Part shown: positions 7,608 through 14,834 of the stretch, piece after piece
How the letters are laid out: each line of letters starts with the position of its first letter
How positions within the stretch are numbered: the first letter of the stretch is position 1
Assembly: GCA_030037405.1 (NCBI GenBank)
Contig: JASHRK010000233.1
Span: forward strand, 1 to 34,786
Direction: 5' to 3'
From: Acidimicrobiales bacterium
GTDB taxonomy: Bacteria > Actinomycetota > Acidimicrobiia > Acidimicrobiales > Bog-793
Length of the DNA: 34,786 nucleotides
Position numbers and translations under genes: made by a program
Notes under the pieces: generated by a model
The model's database searches: none
The model's input: the letters and a program-made list of their open reading frames with translations, nothing else
Told to the model about the DNA's origin: nothing

Positions 7608-8789
7608 TCAGAAGCCGATCGGCATCCCGGTGTAATTCTCGGCCAGCCCGCTCGCGCCCGCCGCGCTCGAGGTGACCCAGGCGAGCTGGGCCAGCTGCAG
7701 CTTGGCTTCGAAGGGATCGCCCGTGGTGTGGAGCATCGTCGTCATCCACCAGGAGAAGTGAGTGCATCGCCAGGCGCGACGGAGGGCTCTCTCGGAGTAA
7801 TGCTCCGCCGGTGAAGCATCTCCCTTCGTGAACGCGACGAGCGCCTCGGCGAGGAGGGCGGTATCGGCGATGGCGAGGTTCAGCCCCTTGGCTCCCGTCG
7901 GCGGGACGATGTGGGCGGCGTCGCCGGCGAGGAGGAGGCGGCCATGGCGCATCGGCTCCATGACGAAGCTGCGCATCGGGAGGATGCTCTTCTCCGCGAT
8001 GGGACCGGCCGTGAGGTGCCAGCCCGCCTCCCCGTCGCCGAGGCGGACGGCGAGGGCGTCCCAGATACGGTCGTCCCGCCACTCGGCAATGTCCGTTCCT
8101 GCATCGACCTGGAGGTAGAGACGGCTGACGGACTCCGATCTCATCGAGTGGAGAGCGAAGCCGTCAGGGTGCCAGGCGTAGATGAGCTCGTCGGTCGAGG
8201 GTGCCACCTCGGCCAGCACCCCGAGCCAGGAGTAGGGGTAGGACCTCTCCCAGATGCGCCGTTTGCTTTCCGGGACAGACTCCCGGCTCGGGCCGAAGGA
8301 GCCGTCGCAACCGGCGATGAGGTCGCAGTCGATCGTCACTTGCTCGCCTCGCTCGTCGCGAAAGCTGACCGAGGGCCCGTCGGTGTCGAGCCCGGCGAGG
8401 ACGGTGTCGCTCACGCCGTAGAAGAAGCGCTGGCCGGCGGCGTCTCGTGCGCGCCCAAGGTCCCTCGTGAGCTCGCTCTGCCCGTAGACGTGGACGCTTT
8501 TCCCGACGCGGTCGACGAAGTCGATGTGGTGCCGCTCGCCTGGCCACTGAAGGTAGATGCCACGGTGCTCGAACCCCTCCCTGTGGATGCGCTCCCCGAG
8601 CCCGATCGAGTCGAGCAGGGCGACGCTCGAGGCCTCGAGAATGCCCGCGCGAATGCGCGCCTCGACGTACTGGCGCGTGCGCCTCTCGAGGACGATCGAC
8701 TCGACTCCCTCTCTCGCGAGCAGGTGAGAGAGGAGCAAGCCGGCCGGTCCTGCGCCGACTATGGCGACGGTGGTCCTTGTCGTCGTCAC
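7608..8789 (-). CDS. pobA: 4-hydroxybenzoate 3-monooxygenase
   Basis: This 393-residue cytoplasmic flavoprotein converts 4-hydroxybenzoate to protocatechuate using NAD(P)H and oxygen, feeding the beta-ketoadipate pathway. Length is right for PobA. The FAD dinucleotide-binding GAGPAG is at residues 12-17, and the PobA-typical RIRAGILE follows near residue 46. The second FAD/NADPH motif is CDGSFGPSR, and the third is GDAAHIVPPTGAKGLNLA, which contacts the flavin ribityl chain. The GTG at 8789 starts the reading frame. Upstream of it the minus strand contains TATGTT, a possible -10 with a leader, but no clear Shine-Dalgarno. No other aromatic catabolism genes (pca, pobR) are in the window, so the pathway must be completed elsewhere. 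Confidence 0.93.
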   Translation of the reverse strand: MTTTRTTVAIVGAGPAGLLLSHLLAREGVESIVLERRTRQYVEARIRAGILEASSVALLDSIGLGERIHREGFEHRGIYLQWPGERHHIDFVDRVGKSVHVYGQSELTRDLGRARDAAGQRFFYGVSDTVLAGLDTDGPSVSFRDERGEQVTIDCDLIAGCDGSFGPSRESVPESKRRIWERSYPYSWLGVLAEVAPSTDELIYAWHPDGFALHSMRSESVSRLYLQVDAGTDIAEWRDDRIWDALAVRLGDGEAGWHLTAGPIAEKSILPMRSFVMEPMRHGRLLLAGDAAHIVPPTGAKGLNLAIADTALLAEALVAFTKGDASPAEHYSERALRRAWRCTHFSWWMTTMLHTTGDPFEAKLQLAQLAWVTSSAAGASGLAENYTGMPIGF

Positions 8790-8848
8790 GACTCAGCTGC
8801 CCAGCCACTCATGCAACAGCGCAACAACATACTCTCCGAGGCGACGGT

Positions 8849-8854
8849 TAGCCT
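8849..8854 (+). promoter_or_regulatory. -10 element TAGCCT, leaderless promoter of the DUF885 gene
   Basis: TAGCCT ends 6 nt before the ATG at 8861, and no Shine-Dalgarno precedes that ATG. The same hexamer at the same spacing precedes the gene starting at 33450 on the other strand. Confidence 0.55.
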
Positions 8855-8860
8855 GACCCG

Positions 8861-10495
8861 ATGACCTCCAGCGACAGTGCCTTTGCTTCCTTGGCAGACC
8901 GCGCCGTTCACGAAGTCCTCGCCCGAGAGCCGGAGCTCGCCACGGACCTCGGCTATCACGCCCACGACGGCCGGCTGGACGATAGGAGCGCCGAGGGTGA
9001 GGGCGCCGCCGGCAGCGCCTACTCGACCCTCTTGCAGGAGCTCTCGGGCGTCGACGAGGAGCAGCTCGACGACGAGGAGCTTGCCGACCTCGCCATCTTG
9101 CGGGGAGCGCTCGAGCAACGGATCTTCTCCATCGAAGAGCTCCGGGAGATCGAGTGGAACCCGCTCGTCTACAACCCGGGCAACGCCTTCTACCCGCTCA
9201 TCGCCCGAGCGACCGTCCCCGTGAGCAGTCGCCTGCGAGCGATCGCCGCCCGGCTCCTGGAAGTCCCCGCGCTCGTCGACCTCGCCCGCCAGCAGCTCGA
9301 AAGGCCACCGAGGATCCACCTGGAGACGGCGCTGGCGCAGAACACCGGTACCATCGCCCTCCTCGGAACAGAGCTCGAGAGCCTGCTCGAGGAGGACCCG
9401 GGGCTGCGACCACTCGTGGAGCCTGCACGCTCGAGCGCCGTCGAGGCCCTCGAGCGGCATGCGTCTTTCCTGGAGGAGCTCTCGGGGCAGGCCGGCGGGG
9501 ACTTCCGACTGGGAGCCGACCTCTTCCGGCGCAAGCTCCCGCTCGTCTTGCACTCCGACATCCCGCCGGACCGCGTTCCTGCGGACGCCGCCAGGAACGT
9601 CGAGGAGGTGGAAGCAGTCCTGTTCGAGGTCGCGTGCGAGTACCTCGGGGTGAGGGAGGCGGGGGCGGACCGGAACGAGACCGTCCGCGCCGCTCTCGAT
9701 CGAGTAGCCACGGCGCGCCCCGACGACACGAGCATCGTCGCCTCGGCGGCGGCCTGCTTGGACGGTCTTGCCGAGGGGGTGCGCCGGCTCGGCTTCGTCA
9801 CCGTCCCGGACGACCCTGCTCGCGTGGAGGTCATGCCCGAGTTCCGCAGAGGCATAGCTGTCGCCTACTGCGACTCCCCCGGGCCCTTCGAGGAGGGAGG
9901 CGACACCTTCCTCGCCGTCGCCCCCACACCAAGCGACTGGCCGAGAGAGCGCGTCGACTCCTTCTGCAGGGAGTACAACCTCGCACACCTCGTCAACCTC
10001 ATGGCTCACGAGGCGATCCCAGGCCATGCTCTCCAACTGGCGCATGCCCGCCGCTACAACGGCGCGACGCTCGTGCGCAAGGCATTCCAGAGCGGCCCGT
10101 TCTGCGAAGGATGGGCCGTCCACGCCGAGAAACTAATGGCCGAGTCGGGTCACGGGGGGCTACCGGTGCGCCTGCAGCAGCTGAAGATGCAGCTCAGGAT
10201 GAGCATCAACGCCATCCTGGACGCCGAGGTGCACGCCGACGACATGTCGGAGGACGCCGCCGTCGAGTTGATGGTCGGCCGGGGGTACCAGGAGGAAGGC
10301 GAGGCTGTGGGCAAGTGGCGGCGCGCCTGCCTTAGCTCCTGCCAGCTCTCGACCTACTACGTCGGCTACGCCGAGCTCGCCCGTGTCTTCGCCGACACAG
10401 GCCCGCACGGCAACTTCGACGGCTTCCTCGCCCATGGCTCCCCGCCTCCCTCCCTCCTGCGGCAGCTCGTCTCGAACGGTGCCGGCGAGAGCTGA
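8861..10495 (+). CDS. DUF885-family protein, putative zinc metallohydrolase
   Basis: This protein of 544 residues matches the DUF885 family in length and in its C-terminal motifs. His383-Glu384-Ala-Ile-Pro-Gly-His389 is the family's HExxxGH metal site. A second conserved block FCEGWAVHAEKL follows, with Glu416 the likely third ligand. The family is related to gluzincin-type metallopeptidases; its substrates are mostly unknown, though some members act on peptides or esters. The N-terminal half is helical and acidic with no signal peptide, so it should be cytoplasmic. It is divergent from pobA across a 71-bp gap and convergent with the membrane-protein pair at 10531. A CGCTC/GAGCG hairpin lies just past its stop (10497-10514), a weak bidirectional terminator candidate. 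Confidence 0.88.
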   Translation: MTSSDSAFASLADRAVHEVLAREPELATDLGYHAHDGRLDDRSAEGEGAAGSAYSTLLQELSGVDEEQLDDEELADLAILRGALEQRIFSIEELREIEWNPLVYNPGNAFYPLIARATVPVSSRLRAIAARLLEVPALVDLARQQLERPPRIHLETALAQNTGTIALLGTELESLLEEDPGLRPLVEPARSSAVEALERHASFLEELSGQAGGDFRLGADLFRRKLPLVLHSDIPPDRVPADAARNVEEVEAVLFEVACEYLGVREAGADRNETVRAALDRVATARPDDTSIVASAAACLDGLAEGVRRLGFVTVPDDPARVEVMPEFRRGIAVAYCDSPGPFEEGGDTFLAVAPTPSDWPRERVDSFCREYNLAHLVNLMAHEAIPGHALQLAHARRYNGATLVRKAFQSGPFCEGWAVHAEKLMAESGHGGLPVRLQQLKMQLRMSINAILDAEVHADDMSEDAAVELMVGRGYQEEGEAVGKWRRACLSSCQLSTYYVGYAELARVFADTGPHGNFDGFLAHGSPPPSLLRQLVSNGAGES

Positions 10496-10530
10496 CCGCT
10501 CGGGACCGTGAGCGCAGCGACGGGCGGTTA

Positions 10531-10950
10531 TCACCCGGTCGGCTGGTACCTCGCCACGGTGAAAGCAAGGATCATCGGGACGTCGACGGCGAAGACGAAA
10601 AGCGTCGCTGTGACGACGGCGAGAGTCTTGCCCGGCGTATGGTCGAAGACGAAGACGAACTCGAGCATGCCGGCGATGACGAGGTATGCGAGCAGCGCCC
10701 ATCGGATCACGAGGAAGAATTTCCCCCAGGCGAAAGGGCGGACCCGGCTGAGCAGCATCACGTCTGTCGCCGTCAGAGCCGCCCCTGCGACAAGGAGGCT
10801 GGTTGGTATGCCGAGCGGCACCGGGCGCGGGATGTGAGCCCCGAGGTAGACGCCGCCTACGAGCATGAGGACGACCGAGGCGACGGCTATCTCGGCGATC
10901 GGAGGTAGGTGGCGAGGGCCGGCCGAGCCGGCAGGCTCCTCGCCGGTCAC
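10531..10950 (-). CDS. Small four-span membrane protein, unknown
   Basis: I do not recognise this 139-residue protein. After a polar N-terminus rich in Pro and Glu it has four hydrophobic segments, roughly at residues 17-40, 48-68, 78-102 and 108-132. A conserved-looking polar loop RVRPFAWGKFF lies between the second and third. Its GTG start overlaps the stop of the upstream gene in a GTGA arrangement, so it is translationally coupled to the 213-residue membrane protein and probably acts with it, perhaps as a heteromeric membrane complex. It has no catalytic motif that I can name. Confidence 0.8.
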   Translation of the reverse strand: MTGEEPAGSAGPRHLPPIAEIAVASVVLMLVGGVYLGAHIPRPVPLGIPTSLLVAGAALTATDVMLLSRVRPFAWGKFFLVIRWALLAYLVIAGMLEFVFVFDHTPGKTLAVVTATLFVFAVDVPMILAFTVARYQPTG

Positions 10951-11588
10951 GACGTTGCCAGCCTGGTCATGATGAGGAGCGTGGCAACCTGCATGGCGCC
11001 CGTGACCCCGGCCGAGTAGATGAAGCGGCGCATCAGCTTGGCGATGACCTGACCGTCGGGCTCCGGCTTCTTCAGCTCGAACAGGACCGCGAGGTTGGCC
11101 GGCTCGAGCAGGCCGAGAGCCACTACCGCCATCACGGCGACAACGATCATCGAGGCGACGACCCAGCGGTGGTCGACGTACGAGGCGTTGATGTCACCTG
11201 TCTGGCGGGCGAGCTGGAGGCCAGCCGCGAGGGTGCAGATCACGATGGTCGGCATGATGAGCATCATCTTCGGCATGAAGCGGGTCGTGAACTCCACGCG
11301 GGCGGGGATCGAAAGGCGCCCGAGGATGGGTCCGAGCACGAACCCGAGGAAGAGGTCGAGGGCAGTCCACATGCCCCCGCTGACGACGTGGAAGAAGTCG
11401 ATGCCCCAGGACGAGTTCGTGGCGATGACGGTCACAAGCCCGGCAAGCACGACGGCCACGGGGAGAAGGCCCCGCAAGGGGACGATCTCGAAGTGGCGAT
11501 GCAGGGTGCCCTGCGGCGGCGACGTGCCCACCGCTGGAGACGTGAGGACGGCATCACCTGCCGGCACGTTCAGCACCTGCTGAGTCAT
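10947..11588 (-). CDS. Five-span membrane protein, DUF2269/CopD-like
   Basis: This 213-residue protein has a polar N-terminus of about 35 residues, then hydrophobic spans near residues 38-58, 68-92, 108-128, 142-165 and 190-210. The second span contains FFHVVSGGMWTALDLFLG. A His followed by a Gly-Gly-x-W segment is common in DUF2269/CopD-like integral membrane proteins, some of which bind haem or copper. The family assignment is tentative. The ATG at 11588 has a strong GGGGGAGGG ribosome site 3 nt upstream, unlike the leaderless genes around it, and a TAACGT hexamer about 24 nt before the ATG could be its -10 element. It is the first gene of a coupled pair with the smaller membrane protein. 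Confidence 0.78.
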   Translation of the reverse strand: MTQQVLNVPAGDAVLTSPAVGTSPPQGTLHRHFEIVPLRGLLPVAVVLAGLVTVIATNSSWGIDFFHVVSGGMWTALDLFLGFVLGPILGRLSIPARVEFTTRFMPKMMLIMPTIVICTLAAGLQLARQTGDINASYVDHRWVVASMIVVAVMAVVALGLLEPANLAVLFELKKPEPDGQVIAKLMRRFIYSAGVTGAMQVATLLIMTRLATS

Positions 11589-11633
11589 GTCCCTCCCCCG
11601 AGCTCTCGGTGCACGTTACTGGCTAAGGCTGGC

Positions 11634-12689
11634 TCACCAGGTCGACCGGGCCCGCAGCAGTCGAAGCTGGGCCGACCGGATCTTCCCCGTTTGCCCCTGT
11701 ACCAAGAGAAACATCGCCTCTCGCCCCAAACGCTGCGCCTGTGCCGTACGGACCATGCTCCGCCCTCCCCCCGAGGCGACGAGAGCTCCGGCGAGGTCGA
11801 GAGCAAGAAGCGAGACTCTCGCCCGCGTCTCGGGGAGGTCGTCAGGCGCGCTGGACACGAGGGCGGCGCGCGCCGATTGCAGAGCCAGCTCGACCTCGCC
11901 TGCGGCTCCGGAGCACTCGCCCGCCTCGCGCAGCAAGGAGAGGCAGCGGCGAGCGACGCCGAGAGCGAGAAAGCCGTTTGTGCGCAAACCGGCGGCATCC
12001 CTCGCGAGCCATTCGGAGAGCGGCTCGATCGTCGTCAGGCGGGAGCGGTCGACGAAGTGCCGGGAGAAGTGGAGCGACACGGTCGCCGAGGCGTTGACGG
12101 CTGCGAGGTCCAGGCGAGTGGGCACGAGGCTTGGACCGGGCGAGGCATCGACGAGCAGCCAGCCGATGTCACCCCCCATCACCGCGGCAACGTGCAGGAC
12201 GTCGATGAGGCCCCAACCGGAGACGAGCGGAGCCGTGCCGTCGATGAGGTAGCCCCCCTTCACTGCTCTCGCCGTAGGGCCCGGCCGCTCAGGGTGGCGG
12301 AGATGGCTGAACGCGATGCCGCTCCGCCTTGTGCCAGTGGCAAGGTCGCGGGCCCACTCCTCGCGGATCGTCCCCTCCAGGCGTGAGACGACCGCGGCGG
12401 TCGACAAGTGCTGCAGCCACACGAAAGTCGTCGTCAGGCAACCGCTCGCAAGGAGAGAGATGACCTCCTCGCCCGCCTCCCTCTCGAGCTCGAGACCGCC
12501 CGAGGCGCGGGCAGCGTACACCCCGTACAGCCCGGCGTCGGCAAGGACGTCGAGCAGCCTTCTCGGGACGGCGGGGGCCGCGTCCGTGGCAAGGCTGGCC
12601 GGGAAGAGGACCTCCTCGGCGATCTGGCCTGCGAGGGCGATGACCTCTTGCGCGCTGCTCGCCTCGAGATCGCTCGAGATGTCGCTCAC
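11634..12689 (-). CDS. Acyl-CoA-dehydrogenase-like protein, short and divergent
   Basis: The protein has 351 residues, against about 380 for typical acyl-CoA dehydrogenases. The order of elements follows that family. An N-terminal helical domain carries LLDVLADAGLYGVYA and an SGCLTTTFVWLQH helix. A beta domain contains GIAFSHLRHPERPG, then KGGYLIDGTAPLVSGWGLIDV, the usual flavin-contacting strand. A C-terminal four-helix bundle ends REAMFLLVQGQTGKIRSAQ. I cannot place the catalytic glutamate with confidence, so it may be a non-acyl-CoA member such as a flavin monooxygenase-like or an inactive homologue. The GTG at 12689 was chosen over upstream starts because TACTGT ends 7 nt before it and because upstream codons read across the fdsG gene. 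It is divergent from the formate dehydrogenase operon. Confidence 0.75.
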   Translation of the reverse strand: MSDISSDLEASSAQEVIALAGQIAEEVLFPASLATDAAPAVPRRLLDVLADAGLYGVYAARASGGLELEREAGEEVISLLASGCLTTTFVWLQHLSTAAVVSRLEGTIREEWARDLATGTRRSGIAFSHLRHPERPGPTARAVKGGYLIDGTAPLVSGWGLIDVLHVAAVMGGDIGWLLVDASPGPSLVPTRLDLAAVNASATVSLHFSRHFVDRSRLTTIEPLSEWLARDAAGLRTNGFLALGVARRCLSLLREAGECSGAAGEVELALQSARAALVSSAPDDLPETRARVSLLALDLAGALVASGGGRSMVRTAQAQRLGREAMFLLVQGQTGKIRSAQLRLLRARSTW

Positions 12690-12696
12690 TCTCTCG

Positions 12697-12702
12697 ACAG
12701 TA
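12697..12702 (-). promoter_or_regulatory. -10 element TACTGT of the acyl-CoA-dehydrogenase-like gene
   Basis: TACTGT on the minus strand ends 7 nt before the GTG at 12689. A TTGATG lies about 19 bp further upstream, a slightly long spacing for a -35. Confidence 0.5.
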
Positions 12703-12731
12703 GCGATGGGGAGTCGGGCGTCATCAACCGA

Positions 12732-12737
12732 TACGAT
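12732..12737 (+). promoter_or_regulatory. -10 candidate TACGAT of the fds operon
   Basis: TACGAT lies 33 nt before the GTG at 12771, giving a short leader that includes the AGGAG ribosome site. No good -35 is visible. This promoter is back to back with the one at 12697-12702. Confidence 0.4.
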
Positions 12738-12770
12738 CGGTCCAAGTACACCTCCAAAGAGGAGCTCGAC

Positions 12771-13250
12771 GTGGCAAAGCTCGAAGGGGAGACACCTGTC
12801 TTCAGCGAGGACCGGGTAAGGGCGCTCGTGGAGCCGCACCGCCACGAACGCGGTCCCCTCATCGAGGTCCTCCATGCCGTGCAGGCGGACTTCGGCTACG
12901 TCGACAAGAGAGCAGTTGCCGTCATCGCCGACGAGCTCAACCTCTCGAGAGCGGAGGTCCACGGAGTCGTCACGTACTACCGCGACTTCAGATCCGAGCC
13001 GCCCGCCTCCTCGGTGGTCCGGCTCTGTCGCGCCGAGGCCTGCCAGTCGATGGGCGCCGAAGCGCTCGTGGCACAGGCCTGCGAGAAGCTCGGCGTGCGG
13101 GTGGGCGAGCGTACGCCTGACGGCCGTGTCGAGCTCGACCAGGCCTTCTGCTTCGGCAACTGCGCCCTCGCACCCTCGGTGACGGTAGACGGGCGCCTCT
13201 ACGGGCGCCTCGACGCCGGCCACCTCGACGCCCTCCTAGAGGCGCTGTGA
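12771..13250 (+). CDS. fdsG: NAD-dependent formate dehydrogenase gamma subunit (NuoE-like)
   Basis: This protein of 159 residues has the thioredoxin-like [2Fe-2S] fold shared by NuoE and FdsG. The first two ligands sit in LCRAEACQSMGAE (C-x4-C) and the second two in FCFGNCALAPSV (C-x3-C). An N-terminal helical region with LIEVLHAVQADFGYV and AEVHGVVTYYRDF is typical. It passes electrons within the soluble formate dehydrogenase, next to the FMN-bearing beta subunit. The GTG at 12771 has AGGAG at a good distance. An upstream in-frame extension exists, but it would read through the promoter region and into the divergent gene. The stop codon overlaps the start of fdsB by 4 nt. Confidence 0.92.
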   Translation: MAKLEGETPVFSEDRVRALVEPHRHERGPLIEVLHAVQADFGYVDKRAVAVIADELNLSRAEVHGVVTYYRDFRSEPPASSVVRLCRAEACQSMGAEALVAQACEKLGVRVGERTPDGRVELDQAFCFGNCALAPSVTVDGRLYGRLDAGHLDALLEAL

Positions 13251-14821
13251 CGGCCACCGTCTACGTCCCGCGGGACTCGTCTGCGCGTTCGGTCGGAGCG
13301 GACGAGGTAGCCGGTGAGATAGCCCGTCTCGCCGGGGAGCGAGACCTCGACCTGACTGTCGTCAGGAACGGCTCGCGTGGCATGTTGTGGCTCGAGCCGC
13401 TGGTGGAGGTGGCGTCCTCCCGCGGTCGTGTCGGGTATGGGCCCGTCACGCCGGGCGACGTGGACGAACTCCTCGCTGCCGGCTTGACCGAAGGAGCCGA
13501 TCACCGGCTCTCGCTCGGCCTCGTCGAGGAGATCCCCTACCTGGCGCGCCAGGAGCGGCTCACTTTCTCGCGCGTAGGCGTGACGGATCCTCTCTCCACC
13601 GAAGACTACGAGGAGCACGGCGGGCTTGCCGGGCTGCGCAAGGCCCTTGCCATGGAGCCTGCGGCCGTCGTGGATGAGGTCTTGAAATCGGGCCTCAGGG
13701 GAAGAGGCGGAGCCGGCTTCCCAGCGGGGGTCAAGTGGTCCACCGTCCTTGCGACCCCGACCCCGGATGTCAAATTCGTCTGCTGCAACGCCGACGAAGG
13801 CGACAGCGGCACCTTTGCCGACCGGATGCTCATGGAGGGCGATCCCTTCCTCCTCATCGAGGGCATGACGATCGCCGGGCTCGCGGTAGGCGCCACCGAG
13901 GGCTTCCTGTACATCCGCTCGGAGTACCCGGACGCCGTGGCGACGATGCGCACGGCGATCGAGATCGCCCACATTCGCGGCTGGCTCGGTCCGAGCGTCC
14001 TCGAAAGCGGGCGAGCCTTCCAGCTGTCGGTGCGGGTGGGCGCAGGCTCATACGTCTGCGGCGAGGAGATGGCAATGCTGGAAAGCCTCGAGGGGCGGCG
14101 AGGCGTCGTCCGGGCAAAGCCTCCTCTCCCCGCCCACGCCGGGCTCTTCGGCAGGCCGACGGTCGTGAACAACGTCCTCACCCTTGCCGCCGTGCCCTGG
14201 ATCCTCATCAACGGGGCCGCCGCCTACCAGGCGCTCGGGACCGGGCGCTCCCGAGGCACCCAGGTCTTCCAGCTTGCCGGCAACATCGCTCGCGGCGGAG
14301 TCGTCGAGCTCCCCTTCGGGGGAAGCCTCGCCGAGCTCGTGAACGACTTCGGAGGGGGCACACGCACCGGGAGGCCGGTACGGGCCGTCCAGGTGGGAGG
14401 CCCTCTCGGCTCCTACCTCCCCGCCTCCGCCCTCGACATCGAGATGAACTACGAGGCCTTCGCCGCCGCCAGCGCCATGATCGGCCACGGCGGGATCGTC
14501 GTCTTCGACGACACGGTGGACATGGCCCGCCAGGCCCGTTTCGCGATGGAGTTCTGCGCCGAGGAATCCTGTGGCAAGTGCACCCCCTGCCGCGTCGGGG
14601 CCGTGCGCGGCGTCGAGGTGATCGACAAGATCATCGCCGGTGAAGAAGCAGCGGCTAATCTCGAACTGTTGAAGGATCTCTGCGATCTCATGGTGGATGG
14701 TTCGCTGTGCGCCATGGGCGGCCTCACTCCGATGCCGGTCCGCAGTGTCCTGTCCCACTTCATAGATGACTTTCATCTCGGAGAGGACGGGCAGGTACGA
14801 CCCGGCGGGCAGACCGGGTGA
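13247..14821 (+). CDS. fdsB: NAD-dependent formate dehydrogenase beta subunit (NuoF-like)
   Basis: The protein has 524 residues and hands electrons from the iron-sulfur chain to NAD+ through FMN. Residues 1-90 form a thioredoxin-like ferredoxin domain without cluster cysteines, as in other FdsB proteins. The NuoF domain follows: GRGGAGFPAGVKWS for FMN, then CNADEGDSGTFADR. The NAD(H)-binding block is GAGSYVCGEEMAMLESLEG. The [4Fe-4S] cluster is ESCGKCTPCRVG plus a distal Cys in GSLCAMGG. Its GTG overlaps the fdsG stop (GTGA), indicating coupling. The spacing to fdsA is 13 nt. Confidence 0.95.
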   Translation: MTATVYVPRDSSARSVGADEVAGEIARLAGERDLDLTVVRNGSRGMLWLEPLVEVASSRGRVGYGPVTPGDVDELLAAGLTEGADHRLSLGLVEEIPYLARQERLTFSRVGVTDPLSTEDYEEHGGLAGLRKALAMEPAAVVDEVLKSGLRGRGGAGFPAGVKWSTVLATPTPDVKFVCCNADEGDSGTFADRMLMEGDPFLLIEGMTIAGLAVGATEGFLYIRSEYPDAVATMRTAIEIAHIRGWLGPSVLESGRAFQLSVRVGAGSYVCGEEMAMLESLEGRRGVVRAKPPLPAHAGLFGRPTVVNNVLTLAAVPWILINGAAAYQALGTGRSRGTQVFQLAGNIARGGVVELPFGGSLAELVNDFGGGTRTGRPVRAVQVGGPLGSYLPASALDIEMNYEAFAAASAMIGHGGIVVFDDTVDMARQARFAMEFCAEESCGKCTPCRVGAVRGVEVIDKIIAGEEAAANLELLKDLCDLMVDGSLCAMGGLTPMPVRSVLSHFIDDFHLGEDGQVRPGGQTG

Positions 14822-14834
14822 CACGGAGGCGAAC

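Noticed and set aside
11169..12386. Plus-strand open frame of 405 codons
   Set aside because: It is antisense to the membrane-protein gene and the dehydrogenase-like gene, is polar and low in hydrophobic content, and has no family motif.
12408..12770. N-terminal extension of fdsG
   Set aside because: It would read through the divergent promoters and into the neighbouring gene; the GTG at 12771 has a proper ribosome site and gives the normal FdsG length.
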